Shown: positions 6,062 through 12,364 of the stretch, in pieces
Layout of the letters: every line of letters starts with the position of its first letter
Numbering within the stretch: the stretch's first letter is position 1
Origin: a bacterium
GTDB lineage: Bacteria > Bacillota > Clostridia > Oscillospirales > Acutalibacteraceae
Length of the DNA: 12,364 bases
Direction of reading: 5' to 3'
Assembly (NCBI GenBank): GCA_020627425.1
Contig: JAHKXX010000333.1
Coordinates: 1 to 12,364, forward strand
Position numbers and translations under genes: made by a program
Notes under the pieces: model-generated
The model's database searches: none
What the model was told of the DNA's origin: nothing
What the model saw: only the letters and a program-made list of their open reading frames with translations

Positions 6062-8650
6062 ATGACACTTACATCAAGGGCGAAAACGCTCCTGGATGTC
6101 CGGAAAAACTATTATTCAAGAGCTTTTTTCTGGGGTCTGGGACTTGCTTTTCTTATCTTTATACCCTGGATAATTCACAACGACGGATATTTTTTCTTTT
6201 ACGGAGATTTTAACGTACAGCAGATACCCTTCTATCAGATGATACACGACTCCGTACAGACAGGAAACATCGGCTGGAGCTATACCACCGACCTCGGCGC
6301 AAATATTATAGGTTCCTACAGCTTTTATATGATAGGCAGCCCGTTCTTCTGGTTCACTCTGCTTTTCCCGAGTGCAGCCGTGCCATATATGATAGCGCCT
6401 ATGCTTATGGTAAAGTTTGCGCTGTGTTCGCTCGGCGCCTATACCTTCCTCAGGAGATATGTCAAAAACCAGAGCTATGCGGTAATAGGCGGACTTATTT
6501 ATGCCTTTTCCGGCTTTGGTGTATATAATATTTTCTTCAATCACTTCCACGAGGCTATGATAACCTTCCCATTTTTGCTGGCGGCAGTAGACTCGTTTAT
6601 CTACGAAAAACGCAAGGGCGCCGTTGCGATAGCCGTGTTTGCGGCTGCCTTTGTTAATTATTATTTCTTTGCAGGACAGGCAGTATTCATCTTTATCTAC
6701 TGGTGTATCAGAATGATAACAGGCTCCTATCGTATGAAACCTATAGAGTTTCTGCGCTTTGCGTTCGAGATACTCATCGGCTTTCTGTCGGCTGCCGTTG
6801 TGCTTATACCGTCTGTTTTTGCGGTACTGCAAAACTCCCGCGTCAGCAACTTCCCCGACGGCTATGATGCCATAGTCTATACCGACGAGCAGAGATATAT
6901 GCATATTATCGAGTGCTTCTTCTTCCCGCCGGATATGCCTGCCTATGCAAACTTTACGCCGGACTCAAATGCAAAGTGGGCGTCCGTTGCAGGCTGGCTG
7001 CCGCTGTTCAGTATGGTCGGTGTAATGTCGTTTTATAAGCTGAAAACACACAAGTGGCTGCGTATATTTGTGCCGATACTTTATGTAATGGCGTTTGTGC
7101 CGTTCTTTAACAGTATGTTCCAGCTCTTCAATTCCACCTTCTACACACGCTGGTTCTATATGCTGACGCTGATGCTCGCCCTTATGACGATCATATCCCT
7201 TGACAATACCGAGACGGACTTTAAGCCCGGACTGAAGCTTACTTTTGCAGTGACTGTGGCGATAATGGCTCTCATAGGCTTTATGCCAAAGGACTCAAAG
7301 GCAGATAAGTTAGAGCTTGGACTTGAGAAATACCCCGACAGATTCTGGATCTGGGTAGCGCTCTCACTTGTTTCTCTTACGCTTTTTGCGATACTGCTGG
7401 TATTCAGAAAGAAGCAGAAGATATTCATCAGATCGGTGTCTATCGGTCTGTCCGCTATAGTTGTGCTCTATGCAAACGTGCTTGTCGGTACGGGAGTTGT
7501 AAACTCCAACTATACAAAGGACTATATAAAACCATATGCTATCGGCAACAAGGACAAGTTTACAGAGCTTGAGGATCTGCACTGTGTACGCTCGGACTTT
7601 TACGAAGAAATGGACAACGTCGGAATGTATTGGCAGATACCGAACATACAGGCGTTCCAGAGTATAGTACCCGGCTCGGTTATGGAGTTCTATAAATCCG
7701 TGGGAGTAGAGAGAACCGTCGGCTCACGTCCCGAGACTGACGTCTACGGCATAAGAAGCCTTCTGTCGGTAAAATATCTGTTTGACAACGACTCCGACGG
7801 AAAAAGCTTTGAGACCTCTATGACGGATATGAAGATGCCCGGCTGGAAATACCTTGAGACCAGAAACGGCTACAAGGTCTATCAGAATGAATACTTTATC
7901 CCCTACGGCTTCACCTATGACAGCTATGTGACAAGGGACGAGTACGACGATACAGCCGAGGACGACAGAAGCCTTCTGATGCTGAAGGATATAGTCCTCA
8001 CTCCCGAGCAGGCAGAAAGACACGGCGATATTCTTGACCATGACGAGGGTTATGAGGATTACCGCTTTACACAGAACGAGTATTATTCCGACTGCAAGGC
8101 AAGGGCGATGATGACTTGCTCCTCGATAAAATTCGAGAACAACAAATTCTCTGCCGAGATAACCACCGGCAACAAGGACGAACTTGTGGTGTTTACTATC
8201 CCCTATGAGGGCGGCTGGTCTGCAAAGGTAAACGGCAAGAGCGCCAATATAGAGAAGGTAAACGTAGGCTTTATGGCTGTACGTGTGCCGGCAAATATGA
8301 CTTCAGAGATAGAGTTTGACTACACTACTCCGGGTCTTGCCGCAGGAGCTGTACTCAGCGGTATCAGCGTTGTCATCTTTGCAGTATATATGGTATTCTG
8401 GAAGGCTCCCAAAAGAAAGAAGGAGGACGGACTGTTTCTCATAGACGACGAGAGTGCGGAGAGTGACCTTGATATATATGCAAACGAGCTTTTCTCTGCC
8501 GAAAAAAAGGCGAAGCGTGTACGCTCCCTGAAAAGGAAGCGTGTAGCCGTAAATGAGGACGAGGTCGTAACTATCACGACCGACAGTCCCGAAGAGGAGA
8601 AGGACGCTCCTCTGGATATAGAAATAAAGGACGACAGCGAAAAGGCATAG
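6062..8650 (+). CDS. YfhO-family polytopic membrane glycosyltransferase
   Basis: YfhO-type proteins are GT-C fold enzymes. In Bacillus and Listeria they move a sugar from a polyprenyl-phosphate carrier onto (lipo)teichoic acid on the outer face of the membrane. This 862-residue protein has many hydrophobic segments: about 22-38, 88-125, 138-156, 165-180, 187-218, 234-256, 310-324, 334-352, 364-379, 392-407, 428-447 and 458-478. The first outer loop has YGDFNVQQIPFY (47-58), whose Asp49 is the likely GT-C catalytic Asp. NSTFYTRWFYM (357-367) is another family-like block. A large extracellular region (about 480-755) precedes a last helix (about 757-780) and an 82-residue charged cytoplasmic tail. 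ATG 6062 follows AGGAGG (6048-6053) by eight bases. A strong terminator follows, and a CsbB-like transferase gene lies just beyond. The acceptor polymer is not identifiable. Confidence 0.85.
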   Translation: MTLTSRAKTLLDVRKNYYSRAFFWGLGLAFLIFIPWIIHNDGYFFFYGDFNVQQIPFYQMIHDSVQTGNIGWSYTTDLGANIIGSYSFYMIGSPFFWFTLLFPSAAVPYMIAPMLMVKFALCSLGAYTFLRRYVKNQSYAVIGGLIYAFSGFGVYNIFFNHFHEAMITFPFLLAAVDSFIYEKRKGAVAIAVFAAAFVNYYFFAGQAVFIFIYWCIRMITGSYRMKPIEFLRFAFEILIGFLSAAVVLIPSVFAVLQNSRVSNFPDGYDAIVYTDEQRYMHIIECFFFPPDMPAYANFTPDSNAKWASVAGWLPLFSMVGVMSFYKLKTHKWLRIFVPILYVMAFVPFFNSMFQLFNSTFYTRWFYMLTLMLALMTIISLDNTETDFKPGLKLTFAVTVAIMALIGFMPKDSKADKLELGLEKYPDRFWIWVALSLVSLTLFAILLVFRKKQKIFIRSVSIGLSAIVVLYANVLVGTGVVNSNYTKDYIKPYAIGNKDKFTELEDLHCVRSDFYEEMDNVGMYWQIPNIQAFQSIVPGSVMEFYKSVGVERTVGSRPETDVYGIRSLLSVKYLFDNDSDGKSFETSMTDMKMPGWKYLETRNGYKVYQNEYFIPYGFTYDSYVTRDEYDDTAEDDRSLLMLKDIVLTPEQAERHGDILDHDEGYEDYRFTQNEYYSDCKARAMMTCSSIKFENNKFSAEITTGNKDELVVFTIPYEGGWSAKVNGKSANIEKVNVGFMAVRVPANMTSEIEFDYTTPGLAAGAVLSGISVVIFAVYMVFWKAPKRKKEDGLFLIDDESAESDLDIYANELFSAEKKAKRVRSLKRKRVAVNEDEVVTITTDSPEEEKDAPLDIEIKDDSEKA

Positions 8651-8668
8651 AAGAATAAATAAATAACC

Positions 8669-8700
8669 TGACCGCAGTATTGGGCTGCGGTCATTTTTTT
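8669..8700 (+). terminator. Intrinsic terminator after the yfhO-family gene
   Basis: A perfect 9-bp stem, TGACCGCAG (8669-8677) with CTGCGGTCA (8685-8693), has a 7-base loop and is followed directly by seven T residues (8694-8700). It begins 18 bases after the stop codon. It separates the yfhO-family gene from the downstream glycosyltransferase unit. Confidence 0.92.
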
Positions 8701-8723
8701 GCCAAAAAAATGAATTAAAAACA

Positions 8724-8752
8724 TTGATTATTTAGTTAGAAAGTGCTAAAAT
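8724..8752 (+). promoter_or_regulatory. SigA-type promoter for the CsbB-like gene
   Basis: TTGATT (8724-8729), a 17-base spacer and TAAAAT (8747-8752) match a housekeeping promoter, 24 bases after the preceding T-run. Start of transcription would be near 8759. This rules out the GTG at 8743 as the start codon, because that codon overlaps the spacer and -10 region. Confidence 0.8.
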
Positions 8753-8790
8753 ATATTGCATATAGTCAGGACAAACAGTCAAAAGGACGA

Positions 8791-8797
8791 AGGGGGA
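8791..8797 (+). promoter_or_regulatory. Ribosome binding site deciding a TTG start
   Basis: AGGGGGA at 8791-8797 lies eight bases before TTG 8806. No ATG or GTG start lies between the promoter and the first conserved strand of the protein, so TTG is the best supported start. Confidence 0.7.
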
Positions 8798-8805
8798 TAA
8801 TATTA

Positions 8806-9759
8806 TTGCCAAAGGTATACTTTGTTATTCCGTGCTATAACGAGGAGGAGGTACTCCCCGAAACGATAAAAAGACTAAACTCAAAGCTATGTGAGCTGAT
8901 AGAACAGGAAAAGGCAACTGATGACAGCCGTATGATATTTGTTGACGACGGAAGCCGCGACAAAACGTGGAGCATTATTTCTGCCTACAGCCGTGAGAAC
9001 AAATATGTCGGCGGTGTAAAGCTTGCACATAACCGCGGACATCAGAACGCGCTGCTCGGCGGTCTTATGACGGCAAAGGAGGAGGGCTGCGACTGCGTTA
9101 TATCGCTGGATGCAGACCTTCAGGATGATATAGGCGTTATAGATCAGTTTATAGACAAGTATATGCAGGGGTGCGAGGTGGTCTATGGCGTTCGCAACAG
9201 CAGAAAAAAGGACACCTTTTTTAAACGCTCTACGGCACAGGGCTACTATAAATTCATGAAGCTGCTGGGTGTTGATATAGTATATAACCACGCCGACTAC
9301 AGGCTGCTTGGCAGCAAGGCACTGGACGCTCTGTCCGAATACAAGGAGGTAAACCTGTTTCTACGGGGTATAGTACCGCTTATCGGCTACAGGACGGACT
9401 ATGTTTACTACGAGAGAAACGAACGCTTTGCAGGGGAATCAAAATATCCTCTGAAAAAAATGCTGCGTTTTGCCGTTGACGGCATAACCTCGTTCAGCGT
9501 AAAGCCGCTGAAGATAATATCAAATATAGGGCTTGTTATCTGTGCACTGAGTGTTATCGGCTTTATCTATGCGCTTATATCACTTATCCTCGGCAGTGCC
9601 GTTGCGGGCTGGGCGTCTACTATATGCTCCATTTGGTTTCTGGGAGGTCTACAGATGCTGTGTATCGGTATAGTCGGTACCTATGTCGGAAAGATATACA
9701 GCGAGGTGAAGGCGCGACCGAGATACCGCATTGAAGAAAAAATAATAGTAAAGGAATAA
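8806..9759 (+). CDS. CsbB/GtrB-type polyprenyl-phosphate glycosyltransferase (GT2)
   Basis: Members of this family use a nucleotide sugar to load a hexose or HexNAc on undecaprenyl phosphate at the inner membrane face; the lipid sugar then feeds an outer-face GT-C enzyme. From TTG 8806 the protein has 317 residues. The GT2 domain (1-230) opens with PKVYFVIPCYNEEE and has VDDGSRDKTW (46-55), the DXD metal site LDADLQDD (101-108), HADYRLL (162-168) and RFAGESKYPL (207-216), all typical of the DPM1/GtrB/CsbB subfamily. Two helices follow (about 237-262 and 272-294), then a basic tail. It lies directly beyond a yfhO-family gene, as csbB lies next to yfhO in Bacillus, which favours a CsbB-like role; the sugar is unknown. 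It has its own promoter and probably leads a unit with the lipoprotein and dipeptidase genes. A dolichol-phosphate-mannose-synthase-like role is the main alternative. Confidence 0.9.
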   Translation: MPKVYFVIPCYNEEEVLPETIKRLNSKLCELIEQEKATDDSRMIFVDDGSRDKTWSIISAYSRENKYVGGVKLAHNRGHQNALLGGLMTAKEEGCDCVISLDADLQDDIGVIDQFIDKYMQGCEVVYGVRNSRKKDTFFKRSTAQGYYKFMKLLGVDIVYNHADYRLLGSKALDALSEYKEVNLFLRGIVPLIGYRTDYVYYERNERFAGESKYPLKKMLRFAVDGITSFSVKPLKIISNIGLVICALSVIGFIYALISLILGSAVAGWASTICSIWFLGGLQMLCIGIVGTYVGKIYSEVKARPRYRIEEKIIVKE

Positions 9760-9766
9760 GGGATAA

Positions 9767-9795
9767 GGGATATTATTACTTCCGTGTGCATAAAA
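9767..9795 (+). repeat. Direct repeat copy 1 flanking the lipoprotein gene
   Basis: GGGATATTATTAC (9767-9779), four variable bases, then GTGTGCATAAAA (9784-9795). The same arrangement recurs at 10701-10729, 934 bases later. A further shared AAGGAATA (9751-9758) lies just upstream and overlaps the end of the glycosyltransferase gene. Copy 1 also has AAGGGAT twice in tandem, which copy 2 lacks. Confidence 0.88.
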
Positions 9796-9810
9796 AGAAG
9801 CGTGATAAAA

Positions 9811-10677
9811 ATGAGGATCAAAAAGTCGGGTTTATTATCTGTTATCATATTAATAGTGGTTCTTGGGCTCGGCGGATGCAGTATGAAATTAAAGACCTCC
9901 GATGATGCCCTGCGTTATGCAAGAATGAATTACGGCTCGGCAGAGCTTATAAGTGAGCAGAATAACGGAGAAAACTCTGTTACTTTTACGCTTAAGGACA
10001 AGGATCATGGTTTTACTTACACTGTTACAAGTAAGATTACGGAAATGAATATAGACGGCTCCTCCTTCGGAAAATACGAAAGCACATCCGATGATTATAT
10101 GTCCTGCTTCAGGGACTTTATACTTGATGATTCCTCGGAAAAGTTTGATGAGATAAAAAACAGGTATAATATAGAAACCGAAATACCGGATATCTCTCTT
10201 TACAGTCTTATGCACATTCATATTAAAAACGGCGATACAGCTGATGCAAAAGACGCTGCCGTACAGACGGCGGAGATCTTTAAGAGTTACGAAAAGAAAA
10301 AGCTCTTTGCTATATATGATGTATCTGTTTTTGACGAAAATGATAATATTATAGGAAAATGTAATATATCGGACGGAAAGTGGCAGAACGCGGAAGAGCT
10401 TTATGATGAGAGGATCATCAGCTGGGCAAAAAACAAAAGCCGTAATGCAGAGTATCTGTATAAAGAGAAAAAAACCTTTAAGGATACAGGTCTTAGTCCT
10501 GGGGATGTCGTTAAGTTTTACTATGATTCCGATATAAATTGTCCGCAAGAGCCGGATGATGAAGTTACATGCTATTATTTTAAAGCCGGTAATAAAGAGT
10601 TTTTTGTATACGATTTCTGGACTGTCGAGCGTAATGAATGGTATACGAATTATTACGAGGTCTTTAACAGGAGCTGA
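9811..10677 (+). CDS. Putative lipoprotein of unknown function
   Basis: I do not recognise a family. From ATG 9811 the protein has 288 residues: a basic start (MRIKK), a hydrophobic stretch (7-20) and a lipobox Leu-Gly-Gly-Cys with Cys23. It is therefore probably lipid-anchored on the outer face of the membrane. The mature part is polar, rich in Asp, Lys, Tyr and Ser, with no further helix, repeat or catalytic motif I can name. Earlier in-frame GTG codons (9784, 9802) exist, but the ATG gives a normal signal peptide and AGAAG lies about nine bases upstream. The gene is visibly more AT-rich than its neighbours, with many AAA, GAT, TAT and AAT codons, and it lies between two copies of one intergenic sequence. 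Acquisition or insertion is possible. It may be cotranscribed with the glycosyltransferase. Confidence 0.82.
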   Translation: MRIKKSGLLSVIILIVVLGLGGCSMKLKTSDDALRYARMNYGSAELISEQNNGENSVTFTLKDKDHGFTYTVTSKITEMNIDGSSFGKYESTSDDYMSCFRDFILDDSSEKFDEIKNRYNIETEIPDISLYSLMHIHIKNGDTADAKDAAVQTAEIFKSYEKKKLFAIYDVSVFDENDNIIGKCNISDGKWQNAEELYDERIISWAKNKSRNAEYLYKEKKTFKDTGLSPGDVVKFYYDSDINCPQEPDDEVTCYYFKAGNKEFFVYDFWTVERNEWYTNYYEVFNRS

Positions 10678-10700
10678 GATTTACAGATCAGAAGGAATAT

Positions 10701-10729
10701 GGGATATTATTACGGCTGTGTGCATAAAA
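10701..10729 (+). repeat. Direct repeat copy 2 flanking the lipoprotein gene
   Basis: GGGATATTATTAC (10701-10713), GGCT, then GTGTGCATAAAA (10718-10729), matching copy 1 outside the four spacer bases. AAGGAATA (10692-10699) immediately precedes it. A TATTAT at 10706-10711 with TTACAG (10681-10686) eighteen bases upstream could serve as a weak promoter for the dipeptidase gene, but this is not secure. Confidence 0.88.
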
Positions 10730-10752
10730 TCAGTTTATAGATACACAGTGTT

Positions 10753-10768
10753 TCTGCCGCGCGGCAGA
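10753..10768. promoter_or_regulatory. 16-bp perfect palindrome upstream of the dipeptidase gene
   Basis: TCTGCCGCGCGGCAGA is self-complementary over all 16 bases and stands out as GC-rich in AT-rich surroundings. It lies 26 bases before ATG 10795. It could be an operator for a dimeric regulator. As an RNA stem it would be followed by GACTTTAG rather than a T-run, so a terminator is less likely. Confidence 0.5.
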
Positions 10769-10794
10769 GACTTTAGATTACGGAGATGATGAAT

Positions 10795-12153
10795 ATGAAA
10801 TTTTATGAAAAAATATTAAATTACACAGATGAAATAATGAAGGATATTGACAGCCTGATAAAAATAAAGTCAGTATCCTCCACGGACAAGGAAGCATCAT
10901 CCGAGGCGCTTCGCTTTATGTTAAAAAGAGCCGAGGAGATGGGCTTTCAGGTAAAAAACATAGGCGATATATGCGGACATATCGAGTACGGACAGGGCGA
11001 CAGGATAGCCGCCGTGCTGGCACATGTTGACGTTGTACCGGCAGGCGAAGGCTGGAGTGTAGAGCCGTATGCTCTTACTGAAAAGGACGGCAGGCTCTAC
11101 GGCAGAGGAATAGTGGACGACAAAGGCTCTGCCGTAGTAGCACTGTATTGTCTGAAGGCACTAAAGGATAACGGCATAGTGCCGAACAAGAGGATAAGAC
11201 TTATTCTCGGTGCAGCCGAGGAGATAGGTATGAACGATATGCAGACCTATTTCAGCGAGGAGCCTTTACCGGATATGGCGTTTACACCGGACAGCGACTA
11301 CGGAATCTGCAACTGCGAGAAGGGTATATTGCAACTTGAGATATCTTCCCCTGCGCACGACGGCACGACACTGACGGAGTTTCAGTCGGGCAGCGCCGTA
11401 AACGCGGTACCCTCACGGGCTTATGCCCTTATCGACTGTACTGAGACAGAGGATCAGTCACTGCGCCGCTTTGCCGACGCAAAGCCCGGGGAATATGATT
11501 TTATATATACTATCGACGGACTGAAAATAGCCGCTACCGGCAAGGCTGCCCACGCCTCTGTTCCGGAGCAGGGACTGAACACAGCCGTACACCTCATAAG
11601 AATACTGGCAGCAAACTTCGGCGAGCTGGTGCTTGGCAGCCTGTGCTCATTTATTGACGACGCAATAGGACTTGAAACAGACGGCACCTCTCTCGGTATA
11701 GCCTGTAAGGATAAGCATTCCGGTGCTCTGACGGTAAACGTAGGCCGCGTTGATATAAACGAGAGGATATCGCGCGCACAGATCGACATACGTTATCCCG
11801 TAACGGCAGACAGTGCAGAGATATTTGACAAGGTAAGCGAGCGTGCGTCCTATGACGGGCTGCGTACAAAGGTTATAAGTCACGAGCCGCCGCTGTCCGT
11901 ACCGGAAAACGCGCCGATAATATCAATCCTTAAAAACGCATATGAAGCCGTAACGGGAAAGGAATGTAAGCTTTACTCTACAGGCGGCGGAACCTATGCG
12001 CGCACCCTCGGCGGCAGCGGAGTTGCATTCGGACCTGCGTTCCCCGATGACGAATGTCATATACACGACGTTGACGAAAGCGTGGACAAGGAGAAATTCC
12101 TCACTCACGCGCAGATATGCCTTGAGGCTGTAAAAAATATGGCAGAGCAGTAG
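10795..12153 (+). CDS. M20-family dipeptidase, PepV-like
   Basis: PepV-type enzymes are cytoplasmic di-zinc peptidases that split dipeptides, often with an N-terminal beta-Ala, Xaa-His or similar pair. This 452-residue protein carries the M20 metal and catalytic residues in order: His77 and Asp79 in LAHVDVVPAGEGW, bridging Asp109 in GIVDDKGS, catalytic Glu142 with Glu143 in GAAEEIGMND, Asp166 in FTPDSDYGICNCEKG, and the last His near 422-424 in PDDECHIHDVDES. The lid domain (about 180-310) has His253 in GKAAHASVPEQGLNTA. Length fits PepV (about 470). ATG 10795 is chosen over 10786 and 10789 because GGAG at 10782-10785 is nine bases away, whereas the earlier ATGs abut it. It is the last gene of the plus-strand run; the link to wall biology is only positional. 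Other M20 amidohydrolases are possible, but the fine motifs favour PepV. Confidence 0.9.
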   Translation: MKFYEKILNYTDEIMKDIDSLIKIKSVSSTDKEASSEALRFMLKRAEEMGFQVKNIGDICGHIEYGQGDRIAAVLAHVDVVPAGEGWSVEPYALTEKDGRLYGRGIVDDKGSAVVALYCLKALKDNGIVPNKRIRLILGAAEEIGMNDMQTYFSEEPLPDMAFTPDSDYGICNCEKGILQLEISSPAHDGTTLTEFQSGSAVNAVPSRAYALIDCTETEDQSLRRFADAKPGEYDFIYTIDGLKIAATGKAAHASVPEQGLNTAVHLIRILAANFGELVLGSLCSFIDDAIGLETDGTSLGIACKDKHSGALTVNVGRVDINERISRAQIDIRYPVTADSAEIFDKVSERASYDGLRTKVISHEPPLSVPENAPIISILKNAYEAVTGKECKLYSTGGGTYARTLGGSGVAFGPAFPDDECHIHDVDESVDKEKFLTHAQICLEAVKNMAEQ

Positions 12154-12162
12154 CTCTGCAAA

Positions 12163-12193
12163 AAAAGACAGAGTCTTTTTGCTTCTGTCTTTT
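12163..12193 (+). terminator. Probable terminator after the dipeptidase gene
   Basis: AAAAGACAGA (12163-12172) pairs perfectly with TCTGTCTTTT (12184-12193) around an 11-base loop, so the stem has A's on its left and T's on its right. A second hairpin, GCAGAGC-AGTA-GCTCTGC (12142-12159), overlaps the stop codon just upstream. GC content of the main stem is modest, so efficiency is uncertain. Confidence 0.55.
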
Positions 12194-12263
12194 CTGTATT
12201 GGATAAGGAAGAATTCGTGTGATAAATAATCGTATCATTGTCATTAAGGACGTTTTTTAGATA

Positions 12264-12348
12264 GCTTTTAAAAGCTTTGCTTTCAACAAGCAAAGGCAAG
12301 CCGTAGGCTTGCTGTCGTTCAGTGGGAGATTTTTACTCCCACTGAACG
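12264..12348. repeat. Four consecutive inverted repeats at the window end
   Basis: Back to back are AGCTTTTAAAAGCT (12264-12277); CTTTGCTT-TCAAC-AAGCAAAG (12275-12295); GCAAGCC-GTA-GGCTTGC (12296-12312); and a 13-bp stem (12316-12328 with 12336-12348) around the loop ATTTTTA. All arms are perfect. The third hairpin shares the core AGCC-GYA-GGCT with the hairpin at 2233-2251. No gene is visible from 12154 to the end of the window. The array may continue beyond the window, so its right boundary is unknown. Confidence 0.72.
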
Positions 12349-12364
12349 GATATATGGCACCCGC

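Noticed and set aside
6116..6904. 262-codon frame antisense to the yfhO-family gene
   Set aside because: It is a shadow of the membrane protein gene, without its own start signals or domain.
8743..8805. GTG start at 8743 for the CsbB-like gene
   Set aside because: The codon lies within the promoter spacer, upstream of the expected transcription start, so it could not be translated from that transcript.
9784..9810. GTG 9784 as the lipoprotein start
   Set aside because: It would put nine extra residues before a complete signal peptide, and the codon belongs to the flanking direct repeat.

Overview
The window looks like chromosomal DNA of a low-to-moderate GC Gram-positive Clostridia, most likely a Ruminococcus-like member of the Oscillospiraceae. 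The grounds are strong AGGAGG-type ribosome binding sites, occasional TTG starts, a hisS-aspS pair, two LytR-CpsA-Psr (LCP) wall-polymer ligases and a YfhO/CsbB-type glycosylation pair. No sequence search could be run, so this assignment rests on gene content and style. There are eight complete protein genes and one partial one. I found no tRNA, rRNA, CRISPR array, transposase or phage gene.

Layout. (1) 1-1989, plus strand: the 3' end of a probable hisS, then complete aspS. (2) 1990-2407: a 418-base non-coding block with two copies of a 66-bp tandem repeat, a 143-bp element bounded by 8-bp inverted repeats and full of nested perfect hairpins, and a terminator-like hairpin shared with the converging gene. 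(3) 5881-2408, minus strand: a YfbR-type 5'-deoxynucleotidase, then two divergent LCP paralogues read from a near-consensus promoter at 5145-5173. (4) 6062-12153, plus strand: a large YfhO-family membrane protein, a strong terminator, a new promoter, a CsbB/GtrB-type polyprenyl-phosphate glycosyltransferase, an unrecognised AT-rich lipoprotein, and a PepV-like M20 dipeptidase. (5) 12154-12364: a terminator-like hairpin followed by four back-to-back inverted repeats.

How the genes may work together. LCP proteins attach anionic glycopolymers to peptidoglycan. In Bacillus and Listeria, a CsbB-type enzyme loads a sugar on undecaprenyl phosphate, and a YfhO-type enzyme moves that sugar onto a wall polymer outside the cell. 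Finding both within about 7 kb suggests a neighbourhood for attaching and decorating wall polymers; the link is inferred from families and proximity. The synthetase, nucleotidase and dipeptidase genes look like housekeeping neighbours.

The least explained parts are the structured repeat blocks at 1990-2315 and 12264-12348, and the lipoprotein gene, which sits between two copies of one intergenic sequence and could be an acquired or excisable cassette.
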